From assembly GCF_000621205.1 (NCBI RefSeq), contig NZ_JHYY01000035.1:1-64000 (forward strand): a stretch of DNA of 64,000 nucleotides. Reading direction: 5' to 3'. The position numbers and the translations under genes were made by a program. Position 1 is the first letter of the stretch. Each line of letters begins with the position of its first letter. Source of the stretch: Halotalea alkalilenta DSM 17697 (lineage in GTDB: Bacteria; Pseudomonadota; Gammaproteobacteria; Pseudomonadales; Halomonadaceae). Below the pieces are notes generated by a model. The model was given only the letters and a program-made list of their open reading frames with translations. It ran no database searches and was not told the DNA's origin. Positions 37,223 through 47,795 of this stretch are shown here, piece after piece.

Positions 37223-38356
37223 ATGACCCAACCGACCGCCACCACCGATACTCCTCTGCTCAATCTGCTGGGCCTCTCCCACGGGGAGATGGTGCAGTTC
37301 TTCGACGAGCTCGGAGAGAAGGCCTTTCGCGCCGCCCAGGTGATGAAATGGATCCATCAGGAAGGAGTCATCGACTTCGCCGCGATGACCAACATCTCCA
37401 AGGCGCTGCGCGACAAGCTGGCGCGCGTCGCCGAGGTACGCGTACCGTCGATCGCCTATCAGGGTGAATCGAAGGATGGGACCCGCAAGTGGGTGGTCGA
37501 AACCGAGGGCGGCAGCCTGATCGAGACCGTGCTGATCCCGGCCGAGAATGGCAATCGCCGCACCCTCTGCGTTTCCTCGCAGGTAGGCTGCTCGCTGGAC
37601 TGCAGCTTCTGCTCGACCGGGAAACAGGGCTTCGCCCGCAACCTCACCAGCGCCGAGATCATCGGCCAGGTGTGGATCGCGACCCATACCGGCGGCGCCT
37701 ACGCCGACGGCCGCAAGCCGGTCACCAATGTGGTGATGATGGGCATGGGCGAGCCGCTGATGAACTTCGATCCCGTCGTCGCCGCGATGAAACTGATGCT
37801 CGACGACAACGCCTATGGCCTGTCCAAGCGCCGGGTCACGCTCTCGACCTCGGGCGTGGTGCCGATGATCGACCGCCTCGGCGATGTGCTCGACGTGAGC
37901 CTTGCGATCTCGCTGCATGCGCCGACCGACGAACTGCGCAACACCCTGGTGCCGCTCAACCGCAAGTACAACATCGAGAAGCTCCTCGATGCTTGCCATC
38001 GCTATCTCGAAAAGTGCGGCGACACCCGGATGATCACCATCGAATACACCCTGATGAGCGGGATCAACGATCAGCGCGAGCACGCCGAGCAGCTCGCTGA
38101 ACTGCTTCGAAACATTCCTTGCAAGATCAACCTGATCCCCTTCAATCCCTTCCCCGGGTCGGGCTATACCAAGCCGTCGCGCAACCAGGTGATGCGCTTC
38201 CAGCAGTGGCTGTTCGAGAAGGGCTACAGCGCACCGGTACGCATGACCCGCGGTGACGACATCGACGCCGCCTGCGGCCAACTGGTCGGCCGGGTCAAGG
38301 ATCGAACTCGCCGTCAGGCGCGCTACATCCAGACCCTCTCGATCGACGCAGACTGA
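37223..38356 (+). CDS. rlmN: Dual-specificity 23S rRNA/tRNA adenine-C2 methyltransferase RlmN
   Basis: Radical-SAM enzyme methylating A2503 of 23S rRNA and A37 of some tRNAs, 377 residues. The cluster motif is [19 protein letters not shown], and GMGEPLMNF and the C-terminal Cys in [10 protein letters not shown] complete the mechanism. ATG 37223 fits the family start although the ribosome site is poor; the frame runs back into ndk. Confidence 0.95.
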   Translation: MTQPTATTDTPLLNLLGLSHGEMVQFFDELGEKAFRAAQVMKWIHQEGVIDFAAMTNISKALRDKLARVAEVRVPSIAYQGESKDGTRKWVVETEGGSLIETVLIPAENGNRRTLCVSSQVGCSLDCSFCSTGKQGFARNLTSAEIIGQVWIATHTGGAYADGRKPVTNVVMMGMGEPLMNFDPVVAAMKLMLDDNAYGLSKRRVTLSTSGVVPMIDRLGDVLDVSLAISLHAPTDELRNTLVPLNRKYNIEKLLDACHRYLEKCGDTRMITIEYTLMSGINDQREHAEQLAELLRNIPCKINLIPFNPFPGSGYTKPSRNQVMRFQQWLFEKGYSAPVRMTRGDDIDAACGQLVGRVKDRTRRQARYIQTLSIDAD

Positions 38357-38447
38357 AGTGGCCTACTGCGTGGCTTGACTTCACCGAGATGCGACGATTC
38401 CATGATGCTCGCCCCACGTCCATTAGCTCGCCGACGGTAACCACCGG

Positions 38448-39200
38448 ATGATTCCACCCCGTCTCCCAGCTGGCCGCCTGGCCGCCCTCGCCTTAGCCGC
38501 CCTGCTCGGCGGCTGCGCCGTCGCGTCGACGGGGGATGGGCGAAACCCAGGGGCCGCCTCGGCCTATGCCGAACTGGGCATGGGCTACCTCGGCCAAGGC
38601 GAAGGCGATCGCGCCCGGCAGGCCTTCGAGCGCGCGCTGGAGCAGGACCCGCACGACCCTACCGCACTGCACGGCATCGCCCTGCTCGAGCATCGCGCGG
38701 GCAACGATGAGGTCGCCGAACGCTACTACCAGCGTACCCTGCTCGAACTGCCCAGGCGCGACCAGCGAGGCGCAGACGAGATTCTCAGTGAGACCCCGGT
38801 ACGCAACAACTACGCAGCGCTACTCTATGAGCGACAGCGCTATGGCGAAGCCTGCGAGCAGCTCGAGCGCGCCGCTAAAGACACCACCTATGCCGGGCGG
38901 GCGCGGGTGCTGGTCAACCTTTCCCAGTGCCAGCTGCACCTCGGCGAAACGGCAGCGGCGCGCGCCAGCCTGAATCTCGCCGAACGCATCGCGCCCGACC
39001 AGCCCACGGTACTGCTGGCGTTGGCCTATCTCGACTATGCCGAGCGCGACATGGGTGCATCGCGCGCGCGGCTGACGCAATATGAACGCCTCGCGGGACT
39101 TACTCGCGAAGGGCGAGCGCTCCACGACGCCCTGGAAAACACTGCGGATGCCTCGCCGAATACGCTCGAACCTGCGTCGTCGGCCATCGATCAACCGTAA
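38448..39200 (+). CDS. pilW: Type IV pilus biogenesis lipoprotein PilW/PilF
   Basis: Outer-membrane lipoprotein needed for secretin (PilQ) assembly. The 250-residue precursor has a lipobox LLGGC (Cys24). Tandem TPR units follow (YAELGMGYLGQGEGDRARQAFERAL, then HGIALLEHRAGNDEVAERYYQRTL). It occupies the conserved place between rlmN and rodZ. Whether pili are made depends on genes outside the window. Confidence 0.9.
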   Translation: MIPPRLPAGRLAALALAALLGGCAVASTGDGRNPGAASAYAELGMGYLGQGEGDRARQAFERALEQDPHDPTALHGIALLEHRAGNDEVAERYYQRTLLELPRRDQRGADEILSETPVRNNYAALLYERQRYGEACEQLERAAKDTTYAGRARVLVNLSQCQLHLGETAAARASLNLAERIAPDQPTVLLALAYLDYAERDMGASRARLTQYERLAGLTREGRALHDALENTADASPNTLEPASSAIDQP

Positions 39201-39224
39201 CCGCGCCCAACAAGGACATCTCGC

Positions 39225-40202
39225 ATGAGCGAACAGCCATCTTCCGCGGCACCCAGGACTCCGACGCAGCCGGCCGGCGACATGCTGCGCCAAGCCAGGG
39301 AGCGCAAGGGGCTGGGGATAGAACAGGCCGCCGCTCAGCTCAACCTGCGTCCCTCGCTGATCTCCGATCTCGAAAGCGAACGCTACGACCAGCTGCAGGT
39401 GCCCGCCTATCGCCGCGGCTATCTGCGCGCCTATGCGCGCCTGGTCGGCATAGACGCGGCCGAAGTCCTCAGGGCGCACGATGCGATTCACGGCAAGAGC
39501 GATACCCATGACGCGCTGCGGGCCACCCCGATCCAGGCGGTTCGCCGCCCGAGCCGCCTGGGCAAGCTGGTGTTCCGCCTGGTCACCGTCATCATCCTGC
39601 TGGTGCTGCTGGGGCTGACCGCGCTCTGGTGGCAAAGCCGCGACGGACTGCCCAATTTCGCCGAGAACACCCCCGGCAGCGATGTTTCAAGCGAAGCGCT
39701 CGAAGAAGAGCCATCCACGCCGCCTTCGGCACCGGTCGCACCGGCTGCCTCGCTGAGCGGCGAGGTCATCGATCTCGACGCCGCACTGGCGGTCGCAGGC
39801 GCCGAGGCCAGCGAGGCAATCGGCGGCAACGGCCTGCAGATCGACGTCGGCGAAGGCGTCAATGGCGCCCAGCTCACCGCGAGCGAGGCTGCGGCCCTGA
39901 GCAACCAGAGCCGCAGCGCACCGAGCCAGGACGAGCAGGCATCGGCGGCCGCGAGCGGAGAAGACGTGCTGTCGTTGAGCTTCCGCGAGGCGTCGTGGGT
40001 CGAGGTTCGCGATGCCAACAACATGGTGGTGCTGACGGGGCTTCAGCCCGCCGGCAGCGAGCGCTCGGTGGAAGGCGCACCACCGCTGCGGCTGGTGATC
40101 GGCAATGCCAGCGGCGTCTCGCTCAGCTTCCGAGGCCAGCCCGTGGACCTGCCCGCGCGCACCGGCGGCAGCAACGTCGCCAGATTCACCCTCGGCGAAT
40201 GA
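39225..40202 (+). CDS. rodZ: Cytoskeletal protein RodZ
   Basis: Links MreB to the cell-wall elongation machinery. The 325 residues comprise a cytoplasmic Xre-like HTH (about 16-90: LRQARERKGLGIEQAAAQLN), one membrane helix (about 113-135), a Ser/Ala/Glu-rich periplasmic linker, and a C-terminal DUF4115 domain (FREASWVEVRDANNMVVLTG). AAGGA lies upstream of the ATG. ispG, expected next, is missing. Confidence 0.92.
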   Translation: MSEQPSSAAPRTPTQPAGDMLRQARERKGLGIEQAAAQLNLRPSLISDLESERYDQLQVPAYRRGYLRAYARLVGIDAAEVLRAHDAIHGKSDTHDALRATPIQAVRRPSRLGKLVFRLVTVIILLVLLGLTALWWQSRDGLPNFAENTPGSDVSSEALEEEPSTPPSAPVAPAASLSGEVIDLDAALAVAGAEASEAIGGNGLQIDVGEGVNGAQLTASEAAALSNQSRSAPSQDEQASAAASGEDVLSLSFREASWVEVRDANNMVVLTGLQPAGSERSVEGAPPLRLVIGNASGVSLSFRGQPVDLPARTGGSNVARFTLGE

Positions 40203-40249
40203 ACCAATATCCAAGCCACGACGACCGTATCGATAGGCGTGGCAGCAGG

Positions 40250-40303
40250 ATGAGCAGAAGCAAGGCCGCAGACGAGGCCGTTTCGGGAGTCGACATTGAG
40301 TAA
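40250..40303 (+). other. 17-codon mini-ORF overlapping the hisS start
   Basis: ATG 40250, preceded by AGCAGG, opens a 17-codon frame ([17 protein letters not shown]) whose TAA overlaps the first codons of hisS. It occupies the space where ispG would be. It could be a leader that couples translation to hisS, or a chance frame. No His codons are present, so it is not a histidine attenuator. Confidence 0.3.
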
Positions 40304-41576
40304 GCTACAGGCCATTCGCGGTATGAACGACCTGCTGCCAGACCAGTCTCCGGTCTGGCAGTACGTGGAGAACACCTTCAAGCGGCTGCTGTCGCGCTAC
40401 GGGTACCTGGAGGTTCGCGCGCCGGTGCTCGAGCAGACCGCGCTGTTTCGCCGTTCGATCGGCGAGGCGACCGACGTGGTCGAGAAGGAGATGTACACCT
40501 TCGACGACCGCAACGGTGAGAGCGTCACCCTGCGCCCCGAGTTCACCGCCGGCATAGTGCGCGCGGTGATCGAGCATGGACTCGCCCACAACCAGACCCA
40601 GCGGCTCTGGACCACCGGCCCGGTATTTCGCTACGAACGTCCGCAAAAGGGGCGCTATCGCCAGTTCCATCAGCTCAGCGTCGAGATCTTCAATCTCGAA
40701 GGGCCCGATATCGATGCCGAACTGATCCTGCTCTCAGCGCGACTGCTGCGCGAGTTGGGGCTCTCCGACCAGGTCACCCTCGAGCTCAACTCGCTCGGTA
40801 CCAAGGAAGCCCGCGCTGCCTATCGCGCCACTCTGGTCGAGTATCTGAACGCGCACCGCGAGGTGCTCGATGAGGACTCGCTGCGCAGGCTGACCACCAA
40901 CCCTCTGCGTGTGCTCGACTCGAAGAATCCCGAGATGGCCGCGATGCTGGCCGGCGCGCCGCGCATGCTCGACCATCTCGACGCAGAGTCCGAGGCCCAC
41001 TTCGAGCGGCTCAAGGCGAGCCTCGACGAGACCGGCGTGCGCTACGTGATCAATCCGCGCCTGGTACGCGGCCTGGACTACTATTCGCGCACCGTATTCG
41101 AGTGGACCACTACCGCGCTGGGCAGCCAGGGCACGGTGTGCGGCGGCGGCCGCTACGACGGCATGGTCGAGGAGCTCGGCGGCAAGCCGACCCCGGCGAT
41201 CGGCTTCGGCCTAGGCATCGAGCGGCTGGTGCTGCTGCTCGAGACCCTCGAACTGGTGCCCGCCTCGGTGCACGAACACCTCGACGTCTATCTGACCGCG
41301 CTGGGTGAACGTGCGCAGCAGCGGGCACTGCCACTCGCCGAACGGCTGCGCGATGCGTTACCCTCCCTGCGCCTGCAGCTGCACTGCGGCGGAGGCAGCT
41401 TCAAGAGCCAGATCAAGAAGGCCGACCGCAGCGGGGCGCGTATCGCCCTGCTGCTCGGCGAAGAGGAGTGCGAGCGCGGCACGGTGGGAATCAAGTTCCT
41501 GCGTGAAGAGCGCGAGCAGGAGAACATTCCCCAGGCCGCGCTGGTCGAGCGGCTGGCGCTGGAGCTAGGCGCCTGA
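40296..41576 (+). CDS. hisS: Histidyl-tRNA synthetase
   Basis: Class II synthetase of 426 residues. From a TTG start with GGGAG 7 nt upstream it begins [15 protein letters not shown], the expected HisRS N-terminus. Motif 2 is [16 protein letters not shown], His-specific motifs are [15 protein letters not shown] and GGGRYDGMV, and motif 3 is GFGLGIERL. The C-terminal anticodon domain is complete. Confidence 0.95.
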   Translation: MSKLQAIRGMNDLLPDQSPVWQYVENTFKRLLSRYGYLEVRAPVLEQTALFRRSIGEATDVVEKEMYTFDDRNGESVTLRPEFTAGIVRAVIEHGLAHNQTQRLWTTGPVFRYERPQKGRYRQFHQLSVEIFNLEGPDIDAELILLSARLLRELGLSDQVTLELNSLGTKEARAAYRATLVEYLNAHREVLDEDSLRRLTTNPLRVLDSKNPEMAAMLAGAPRMLDHLDAESEAHFERLKASLDETGVRYVINPRLVRGLDYYSRTVFEWTTTALGSQGTVCGGGRYDGMVEELGGKPTPAIGFGLGIERLVLLLETLELVPASVHEHLDVYLTALGERAQQRALPLAERLRDALPSLRLQLHCGGGSFKSQIKKADRSGARIALLLGEEECERGTVGIKFLREEREQENIPQAALVERLALELGA

Positions 41577-41654
41577 ACGACGCCGCACTGGCGCGGCACG
41601 GATGAATCGGCTCGGACCGCGATCGCGGCCGGTACGCAGACAGGAGAACGATGC

Positions 41655-42317
41655 GTGGCGCAAGACTTAAGAGATGACGACGAACAGCTCGACGCGCTGA
41701 AGAGCTGGTGGAAACGTCACGGCACCTCGCTGGTGGCCGGCGTGCTGCTGGCCGCCGCTGGGATATTCGGTTGGAACGCTTGGCAGAGCCATCAGGCCAA
41801 CCAGACCGCGGCCGCCTCGCAAGCCTTCGACCAGCTGATCGCACTGACCAGCGACTTCAACGTGCTCGATGACGAACAGCGCGCTCAGGTCGATCAGCTC
41901 GCCGAACAGCTCAGCGACGACCACGGCGGCACGCTCTATGCCGAACTCGCCCGCCTGATACAGGCCCGGGTGGCGGTCGATGCCAACGACCCAGACACCG
42001 CGATGGCGAGCCTGAGGCAGGTGATCGACGGTGCCAAGCACGACTACGTCAAGGCTGTGGCGCGTCTCGATCTGGCACGGGTCCAGGTCGACCGCCAGCA
42101 GTACGAAGAAGCGCTCGCGAACCTCGAAGGTGAGCTTCCCGAAGGGCTCCTCGCCCAACAGGCCAACGTGCGCGGCGACGCGTTCCAGGGCCTGGGGCGC
42201 TTGGACGAGGCGCGCGACGCCTATCGTACGGCGCTCGATCTCGCCAAGCAGCACGACCTGCCGATCTATGGCGTACAGCTCAAGCTCGACGATCTCGCGC
42301 CCCAGGAGGCTTCATGA
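41655..42317 (+). CDS. yfgM: YfgM/AncA-type membrane-anchored TPR protein
   Basis: Inner-membrane ancillary subunit of SecYEG that contacts PpiD. The 220 residues have a single N-terminal membrane helix (SLVAGVLLAAAGIFGWNAW, about 23-41) and a periplasmic TPR-like helical domain. The GTG start at 41655 has AGGAG 8 nt upstream. Its end overlaps bamB by 4 nt. Confidence 0.9.
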   Translation: MAQDLRDDDEQLDALKSWWKRHGTSLVAGVLLAAAGIFGWNAWQSHQANQTAAASQAFDQLIALTSDFNVLDDEQRAQVDQLAEQLSDDHGGTLYAELARLIQARVAVDANDPDTAMASLRQVIDGAKHDYVKAVARLDLARVQVDRQQYEEALANLEGELPEGLLAQQANVRGDAFQGLGRLDEARDAYRTALDLAKQHDLPIYGVQLKLDDLAPQEAS

Positions 42318-43474
42318 ACTCGCGGACCCCAATGCGCAGCCTGATGTGCGCCCTCGGTATCACCATGCTGCTCGCAGGATGCGGCGGCGGTGTCAAACCC
42401 GATCCGCCACCCAAGGAGCTGGGTGACATCCAGCCGCAGGTCCGCCTCGACCAGCAGTGGTCGCGCGGTATCGGCGACCTGGGCCGCGCCCGCTATCCGC
42501 TCGAACCCGCACTCGACGCAGGCGTGCTCTATACCGTCAACGCCGAGGGCCGGCTACGGGCGATCAACGCCGAGAGCGGCGAGGTCAGCTGGGAAAGCGA
42601 ACTCCACGTGCCGGTCTCGACCGGGGTCTCGGTCAGCGCCGGGCGGCTGTTCATCGGCACGCGCAAGGGCGAAGTGCTGGCGGTGAGCCTGGGCGATGGC
42701 AACATCGTCTGGCGTACTCAGGTCGCGAGCGAAGTGCTGACCACGCCCCAGGCGAACAACAGCCTGATCGTGGTGCAGAGCGTCGATGGCACCCTCACCG
42801 CGCTCGACAAGCTCACCGGCGACCAGCGCTGGCTCTACGCTGCCTCGCAGCCCACCCTCACCCTGCGAGGCACCGGCACTCCACGCACCATCGATCCGGT
42901 CACCTTCGCGGGCTTCGCCAACGGTCGGGTCGGGCTGTTCGACAACCGCAGCGGCGAGATGATGTGGGACATGCGCATCTCGGTCCCCCAGGGGGCCAAC
43001 GAGGTCCAGCAGCTCACCGACGTGATCGGCCAGCCGGTGCTGACGCCTGACGGTCGGCTGTTCGTGACCAGCTACAATGGCCAGGTGGTAGCGGTCAACG
43101 TGCAGAACGGCCAGACGCTGTGGAGCCGGGAGCAGTCGAGCTATCGCTCCCCGCTGCTAGTGGGCAATACGCTGTTCACCGTCGACGAGCGCAGTCACGT
43201 CCACGCGCTCGATGCCAACAGCGGAGAGCCGCTGTGGGAGCAGGATGGCCTCGAAGGCCGCCAGCTGACCGCGCCGGTATTCGTCGACGGCCAGATCGCG
43301 CTGGGTGACTACGAAGGCTATGTCCACCTGCTCAACGCCGGCAGCGGCGAGATGGACGGCCGCGCGCGGATCGGCGGCGACGGTATCGGCGTACCGCTGC
43401 TGAGCGATGGCAACCGTCTCTATGCGCTGTCCAACTCGGGCAAACTGGTCGCGTTCCAGCTCATCGCCCAGTAA
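42314..43474 (+). CDS. bamB: Outer-membrane assembly lipoprotein BamB
   Basis: Beta-propeller lipoprotein of the BAM complex, 386 residues. Signal peptide with lipobox LLAGC (about Cys23), followed by PQQ-like blades (GRLRAINAESGEVSWESEL, VDGTLTALDKLTGDQRWLY and so on). AGGAGG lies upstream of ATG, which overlaps the yfgM stop. der is 211 nt downstream after a hairpin. Confidence 0.95.
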   Translation: MNSRTPMRSLMCALGITMLLAGCGGGVKPDPPPKELGDIQPQVRLDQQWSRGIGDLGRARYPLEPALDAGVLYTVNAEGRLRAINAESGEVSWESELHVPVSTGVSVSAGRLFIGTRKGEVLAVSLGDGNIVWRTQVASEVLTTPQANNSLIVVQSVDGTLTALDKLTGDQRWLYAASQPTLTLRGTGTPRTIDPVTFAGFANGRVGLFDNRSGEMMWDMRISVPQGANEVQQLTDVIGQPVLTPDGRLFVTSYNGQVVAVNVQNGQTLWSREQSSYRSPLLVGNTLFTVDERSHVHALDANSGEPLWEQDGLEGRQLTAPVFVDGQIALGDYEGYVHLLNAGSGEMDGRARIGGDGIGVPLLSDGNRLYALSNSGKLVAFQLIAQ

Positions 43475-43480
43475 GCTCCA

Positions 43481-43506
43481 GGCGGAGCGGCGAACGTCGC
43501 TCCGCC
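43481..43506 (+). terminator. Hairpin after bamB
   Basis: A 9-bp perfect stem GGCGGAGCG / CGCTCCGCC with an 8-nt loop, 7 nt after the bamB stop. No U-tract; a weak terminator or mRNA end. Confidence 0.55.
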
Positions 43507-43685
43507 CGCCGGCACCTTCGGCCTCTATTCCCTGCCCCCTATATAGCCGCCGCGCTTTTCGCTACCATTCACTCCCAATCGCCCCGCCCGCCGACCGATC
43601 GCCACGCGCATCGGACTCGTATTTCGGCCGGGAAGCCACATTCTAGAGCGCAGTTGATCTGGCCGCGCCAATCTCGAGCATCGAA

Positions 43686-45092
43686 ATGAACCCCGTGATC
43701 GCACTGGTCGGCCGTCCCAACGTCGGCAAGTCCACCCTCTTCAATCGCCTGACCCGCTCGCGCGATGCCATCGTCGCCGACTTTCCCGGGCTGACCCGCG
43801 ACCGCCAGTACGGCAATGGCCGCCTCGGCGAAAAACCCTTCACGGTGATCGACACCGGCGGAATCAGCGGCGACGAGCAAGGCATCGACGCGGCGATGGC
43901 GGAGCAGTCGCTGCTGGCGATAGACGAGGCCGATATCGTGCTGTTCCTGGTCGATGCCCGCGCCGGGCTGACGCCGACCGACGAGGCGATCGCCCAGCAC
44001 CTGCGGGTCAACCAGAAGAAGACCTGGCTGGTGGTCAACAAGACCGACGGCCTTCCCGAGGAGACCGCCACCGTCGAGTTCCACGCCCTCGGCCTCGGCG
44101 AACCCTACCCGATCGCTGCTTCCCATGGACGCAACGTCACCCAGCTGATCGAGCTCGTGCTCGAGCCATTTCCGGAGCCCAGCGATACCGAGGCGCACCC
44201 GGAGCTCGATGGCAAAGGCATCAGGATAGGCGTGGTCGGTCGTCCCAACGTCGGCAAGTCGACCCTGGTCAATCGCCTGCTGGGCGAAGAGCGCGTGGTC
44301 GTGTTCGATGAGGCCGGCACCACGCGCGATGCGATCGAGATTCCCTTCGAGCGGCGCGGCAAGCCCTATGTGCTGGTCGACACCGCGGGTATCCGCCGGC
44401 GCAAGAACGTAAGCCTGATCGCCGAGAAGTTCTCCATCGTCAAGACCCTCGATGCGATCAAGTCATGCAACGTCGCGGTGCTGGTGCTGGACGCACGCAC
44501 GGGCCTGGTCGAGCAGGATCTCCACCTGCTCGACTACGTGCTCAATACCGGCCGCGCGCTGGTGCTGGCGGTGAACAAGTGGGACGGGCTCGAGAGCGAG
44601 GCGAAGGAGAAGATGCGTACCGAGATCAAGCGACGCCTGGGCTTCGCCGACTATGCGGACCTGCACTTCATCTCGGCACTGCACGGCACCGCGGTAGGCG
44701 ATCTCTACCCCTCGATCGAGCGGGCGTTCAAGAGCGCCACCGCGCACTGGACCACCAACCGCCTCACCACCCTGCTCCAGGACGCGGTCACCGAGCACCA
44801 GCCACCGATGGTCAACGGCCGCCGGATCAAGCTCAAGATGGCCCACCAGGGCGGTAGCAACCCGCCGATCATCGTGGTTCACGGCAACCAGATCAATCAG
44901 CTGCCCGAAGCCTACAAGCGCTACCTGATCAATACCTTCCGCAAAGTGCTCAAGGTACGCGGCACCCCGATCCGCTTCGAGTTCCGCTCGGGGGCCAACC
45001 CCTTCGACGCCAACCCCGACGCCACCGACCGGGAGAAAGCCAAGGCACGCCAGCTCGCACGCACCCGCGAGGCGCGGCGCAGCAAGCGCTGA
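43686..45092 (+). CDS. der: Ribosome-assembly GTPase Der (EngA)
   Basis: Double-GTPase for 50S subunit maturation, 468 residues. Two G domains are visible: GRPNVGKST near residue 8 with DTGG and NKTD, and GRPNVGKST near 182 with DTAG and NKWD. A C-terminal KH-like domain follows ([20 protein letters not shown]). The tail is basic ([11 protein letters not shown]). Confidence 0.96.
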   Translation: MNPVIALVGRPNVGKSTLFNRLTRSRDAIVADFPGLTRDRQYGNGRLGEKPFTVIDTGGISGDEQGIDAAMAEQSLLAIDEADIVLFLVDARAGLTPTDEAIAQHLRVNQKKTWLVVNKTDGLPEETATVEFHALGLGEPYPIAASHGRNVTQLIELVLEPFPEPSDTEAHPELDGKGIRIGVVGRPNVGKSTLVNRLLGEERVVVFDEAGTTRDAIEIPFERRGKPYVLVDTAGIRRRKNVSLIAEKFSIVKTLDAIKSCNVAVLVLDARTGLVEQDLHLLDYVLNTGRALVLAVNKWDGLESEAKEKMRTEIKRRLGFADYADLHFISALHGTAVGDLYPSIERAFKSATAHWTTNRLTTLLQDAVTEHQPPMVNGRRIKLKMAHQGGSNPPIIVVHGNQINQLPEAYKRYLINTFRKVLKVRGTPIRFEFRSGANPFDANPDATDREKAKARQLARTREARRSKR

Positions 45093-45144
45093 GCCCCGCC
45101 CACTGACTGGCGCAGGGGCCAATTCACCTTTACCGCGCCGCGCT

Positions 45145-45996
45145 TCACGCGCCGGCGCCGACCCACTGGCAGGCGAACTGCCAGGCGGCCCGGCCGCTGC
45201 GCACCCCTCGCAGGGTGGCGTAGCGCAGCGCCTCTTCCCGGGCCTGCGCGTTCCAGTCTCCCTCGAGATACTTGACCCAATACTCGCAGGCGACGAGGAA
45301 CGTCTCCTGATTGAAGGCATGGAAGGCGAGCCATAGGCCGAATCGATCCGAGAGCGAGATTTTCTCCTCGACGGCATCGCCATGGTGGAGTTCGCCGTCG
45401 ACGATCCGGGTGTCGGTGTTGTCCACCGCGGCCTCCGGCAGCAGGTGGCGACGATTGGAGGTCGCGTAGATCAGCACGTTCTCCGGCGGACCGGTGAGCG
45501 TGCCGTCGAGCACGCTCTTGAGCGCCTTGTAGGCGTGATCGCTGGCTTCGAAGGAAAGATCGTCGCAGTAGACGATGAACCGGTAGCGCTGGTCGCGAAG
45601 CCTCGCCACCAGCCCGGGCAGCCCCGCCAGGTCATGGCGGTCGACCTGGATCAAACGCAGCCCTTCACCACTCAGGTCGTTAAGCAGCGCACGGATGATC
45701 GAGGATTTGCCGGTACCGCGCGCGCCCCACAGCAGCGCATGGTTGGCCGGGCGACCGGCGATGAAGGCGCGGGTGTTGTCGAGCAGCGCGCGCTTTTGCC
45801 GCTCGATGCCGACCAGATCGTCGAGGCTCACGTCATCGCGGGGCGATACCGCCACCAAGCGTCCGCCCGCCAGCGGATGGCGCTCCCAAAGTGCTGCGAT
45901 GTCACGTCGCCAGTCGATCTCGGCGTGCTCAGGGGGCAGCAACGGCTCGATGCGTGCCAGCAGCGCGATCAAGCGCGAGCTCAGTTCCTCGTTCAT
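45145..45996 (-). CDS. DUF815-family AAA ATPase
   Basis: P-loop ATPase of 283 residues from ATG 45996 (GGAG 5 nt upstream). Walker A is LLWGARGTGKSS near residue 84, Walker B VYCDDLSFE, and sensor-1 YATSNRRHLLP. The family is widespread in proteobacteria but its function is unsettled. It is convergent with der and divergent from the metalloprotease gene. Confidence 0.85.
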   Translation of the reverse strand: MNEELSSRLIALLARIEPLLPPEHAEIDWRRDIAALWERHPLAGGRLVAVSPRDDVSLDDLVGIERQKRALLDNTRAFIAGRPANHALLWGARGTGKSSIIRALLNDLSGEGLRLIQVDRHDLAGLPGLVARLRDQRYRFIVYCDDLSFEASDHAYKALKSVLDGTLTGPPENVLIYATSNRRHLLPEAAVDNTDTRIVDGELHHGDAVEEKISLSDRFGLWLAFHAFNQETFLVACEYWVKYLEGDWNAQAREEALRYATLRGVRSGRAAWQFACQWVGAGA

Positions 45997-46151
45997 CGGC
46001 TCTCCAATGGTCGGTCGCGAATCGTTGGCCATAGTCAGCGACGCTTCGTGCTGACTCGAAGTTTTAAGTCAAACATAATGCAATCCCACCGGGGAGTGGG
46101 TCACAGTGCAGCATCCCACGACTCGATGCCCCCTGTTCGATGGAAGACTTC

Positions 46152-46952
46152 ATGCCCCGCTATCGTCCCACGCGCAAATGCGCACGCCTTGCCTCCCTCA
46201 CCATCACCATCGCACTACTCGCCGGCTGCGTGACCAGCCCCGAGGGCCGCTCGCAGCTGGCGCTGTTCTCCAACCAGGAGCTCGATGCCCAGGGCGCTGC
46301 CGCCTTCGCCGAGATCAGCGCACAGACCGCGACGCTGCAGGGCGCGCAGGCCGACTACGTGAGCTGCGTCGCCGATGCGATCACCGCCCAGGTACCGGCC
46401 TCGAGCGGCTACAGCCAGTGGCAGGTACGGCTATTCGATAGCGACGAGGTCAATGCCTTCGCACTGCCCGGCGGCTACATCGGCGTCTATCGCGGCCTGC
46501 TCGGGGTTGCCGCCGACCAGAACCAGCTCGCGGCGGTCATCGGCCACGAGGTCGCCCACGTACTCGCTCATCACGCCAACGAGCGGGTCTCCAACACCAC
46601 GCTGACCCAGTACGGGCTGGGCGTGGCCCAGAGCCTGGGCGGCGAGCAGCTCGGCAGCCTGCTCGGGCTCGGCGCCCAATACGGCGTGCTGCTGCCCTAC
46701 TCCCGTCGCCAGGAGAGCGAAGCCGACGTGCTCGGCCTCGATCTGATGGCGCGCGCGGGCTTCGAGCCGCAGGCGGCGATCACGCTGTGGAACAACATGG
46801 AGCGCGCCACCCAGGGAGCGACTCAACCCGAATGGGCCTCCACCCACCCCGACAGCCAGCGCCGCATCGCCGAACTGCAGAACCGCCTCTCCATCGCGGA
46901 GCCGCTCTATCGCGCGGCCCAGAGCGAGGGTAGACGGCCCAGCTGCGGTTGA
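46152..46952 (+). CDS. M48-family metalloprotease lipoprotein (LoiP/YcaL-like)
   Basis: Outer-membrane or periplasmic zinc protease, 266 residues. The lipobox is ALLAGC (about Cys19); the active site is GHEVAHVLAHHANER with the third ligand Glu in RQESEADVLG. Such proteases take part in envelope quality control. ATG 46152 with GGAAG 6 nt upstream is preferred to 46140. Its 3-prime end faces aroE, 18 nt away. Confidence 0.88.
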   Translation: MPRYRPTRKCARLASLTITIALLAGCVTSPEGRSQLALFSNQELDAQGAAAFAEISAQTATLQGAQADYVSCVADAITAQVPASSGYSQWQVRLFDSDEVNAFALPGGYIGVYRGLLGVAADQNQLAAVIGHEVAHVLAHHANERVSNTTLTQYGLGVAQSLGGEQLGSLLGLGAQYGVLLPYSRRQESEADVLGLDLMARAGFEPQAAITLWNNMERATQGATQPEWASTHPDSQRRIAELQNRLSIAEPLYRAAQSEGRRPSCG

Positions 46953-46970
46953 ACCGGGCGCGTCGGCGGA

Positions 46971-47795
46971 TCAGCCTTGCGCATCCGTGTCTCCGCGCAT
47001 GCCGGCGAGCACGGCACCGGTGTCAGGCTGGAGGCCGTGCCAGATGAAAAACGATTCCGCCGCCTGCTCGACCAGCATGCCGAGCCCATCGTGGCTGCAC
47101 GCCCCCCGCTGCTCGGCCCAGCGCATGAATACCGTGGGCTGGGCGGCGTAGACCATGTCGTAGGCGAGCGCTTCGCCTGCGAACATGCCCTCGGGCAGCG
47201 GTGGCAGCTCGGCGCCGAGACTGGCACTGGTGCCGTTGATCACCAGGTCGAAGCGGCCCTCGAGCTGGTCGAAGGCGCCTCCCGCGATCGGGCCAAGGCC
47301 ATTGAATCGCTCAGCCAGCTGGCGGGCACGCTCGGCGGTGCGATTGGCGACGAACAGCGCCTGGGGACGGCGCTCGAGCAGCGGCTCGAGCACCCCGCGT
47401 ACCGCGCCGCCCGCGCCGAGCACCGCAATCCGCGCGCCTTCGAGACGCGCGCCGAGCCGCTCGAGATCGCGCACCAGCCCGACGCCGTCGGTGGTATCGC
47501 CATGCAGCCGTCCCTGGTCATCGACGCTCAGCGTATTGACCGCACCGGCACGGCGCGCGCGCGGCGCGACCACCTCGGCCAGTGCCAGCGCCTCCTGCTT
47601 GAACGGGACGGTAACGTTGGCACCGCGCCCGCCGGCGGCGATGAACTCCGCCACGCTGCCGGCGAATCCGTCGAGCGGTGCCAGGCGTCGTTCATAGCGC
47701 AGCGGCATGTCGAACTGCGCGGCGAAGGCGTAGTGGATCTCAGGCGAGCGAGAATGAGCGACAGGGTGACCGAAAACGCAATAAATGGCTGACAC
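46971..47795 (-). CDS. aroE: Shikimate dehydrogenase AroE
   Basis: NADPH-dependent reduction of 3-dehydroshikimate, 274 residues. Substrate motifs are HPVAHSRSPEIH, NVTVPFKQEAL and DTTDGVGLVRD; the NADPH loop is LGAGGAVRGVL. The start is taken as GTG 47795, which gives SAIYCVFGHPV at the N-terminus; GGAG lies 5 nt upstream, and the longer frame to 47846 is not supported. It is separated from hemF by an opposite-strand DinB gene. Confidence 0.93.
   Translation of the reverse strand: MSAIYCVFGHPVAHSRSPEIHYAFAAQFDMPLRYERRLAPLDGFAGSVAEFIAAGGRGANVTVPFKQEALALAEVVAPRARRAGAVNTLSVDDQGRLHGDTTDGVGLVRDLERLGARLEGARIAVLGAGGAVRGVLEPLLERRPQALFVANRTAERARQLAERFNGLGPIAGGAFDQLEGRFDLVINGTSASLGAELPPLPEGMFAGEALAYDMVYAAQPTVFMRWAEQRGACSHDGLGMLVEQAAESFFIWHGLQPDTGAVLAGMRGDTDAQG

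Noticed and set aside
40250-40303. Histidine attenuator leader peptide for hisS
   Set aside because: The mini-ORF has no histidine codons and no terminator/antiterminator pair follows it.
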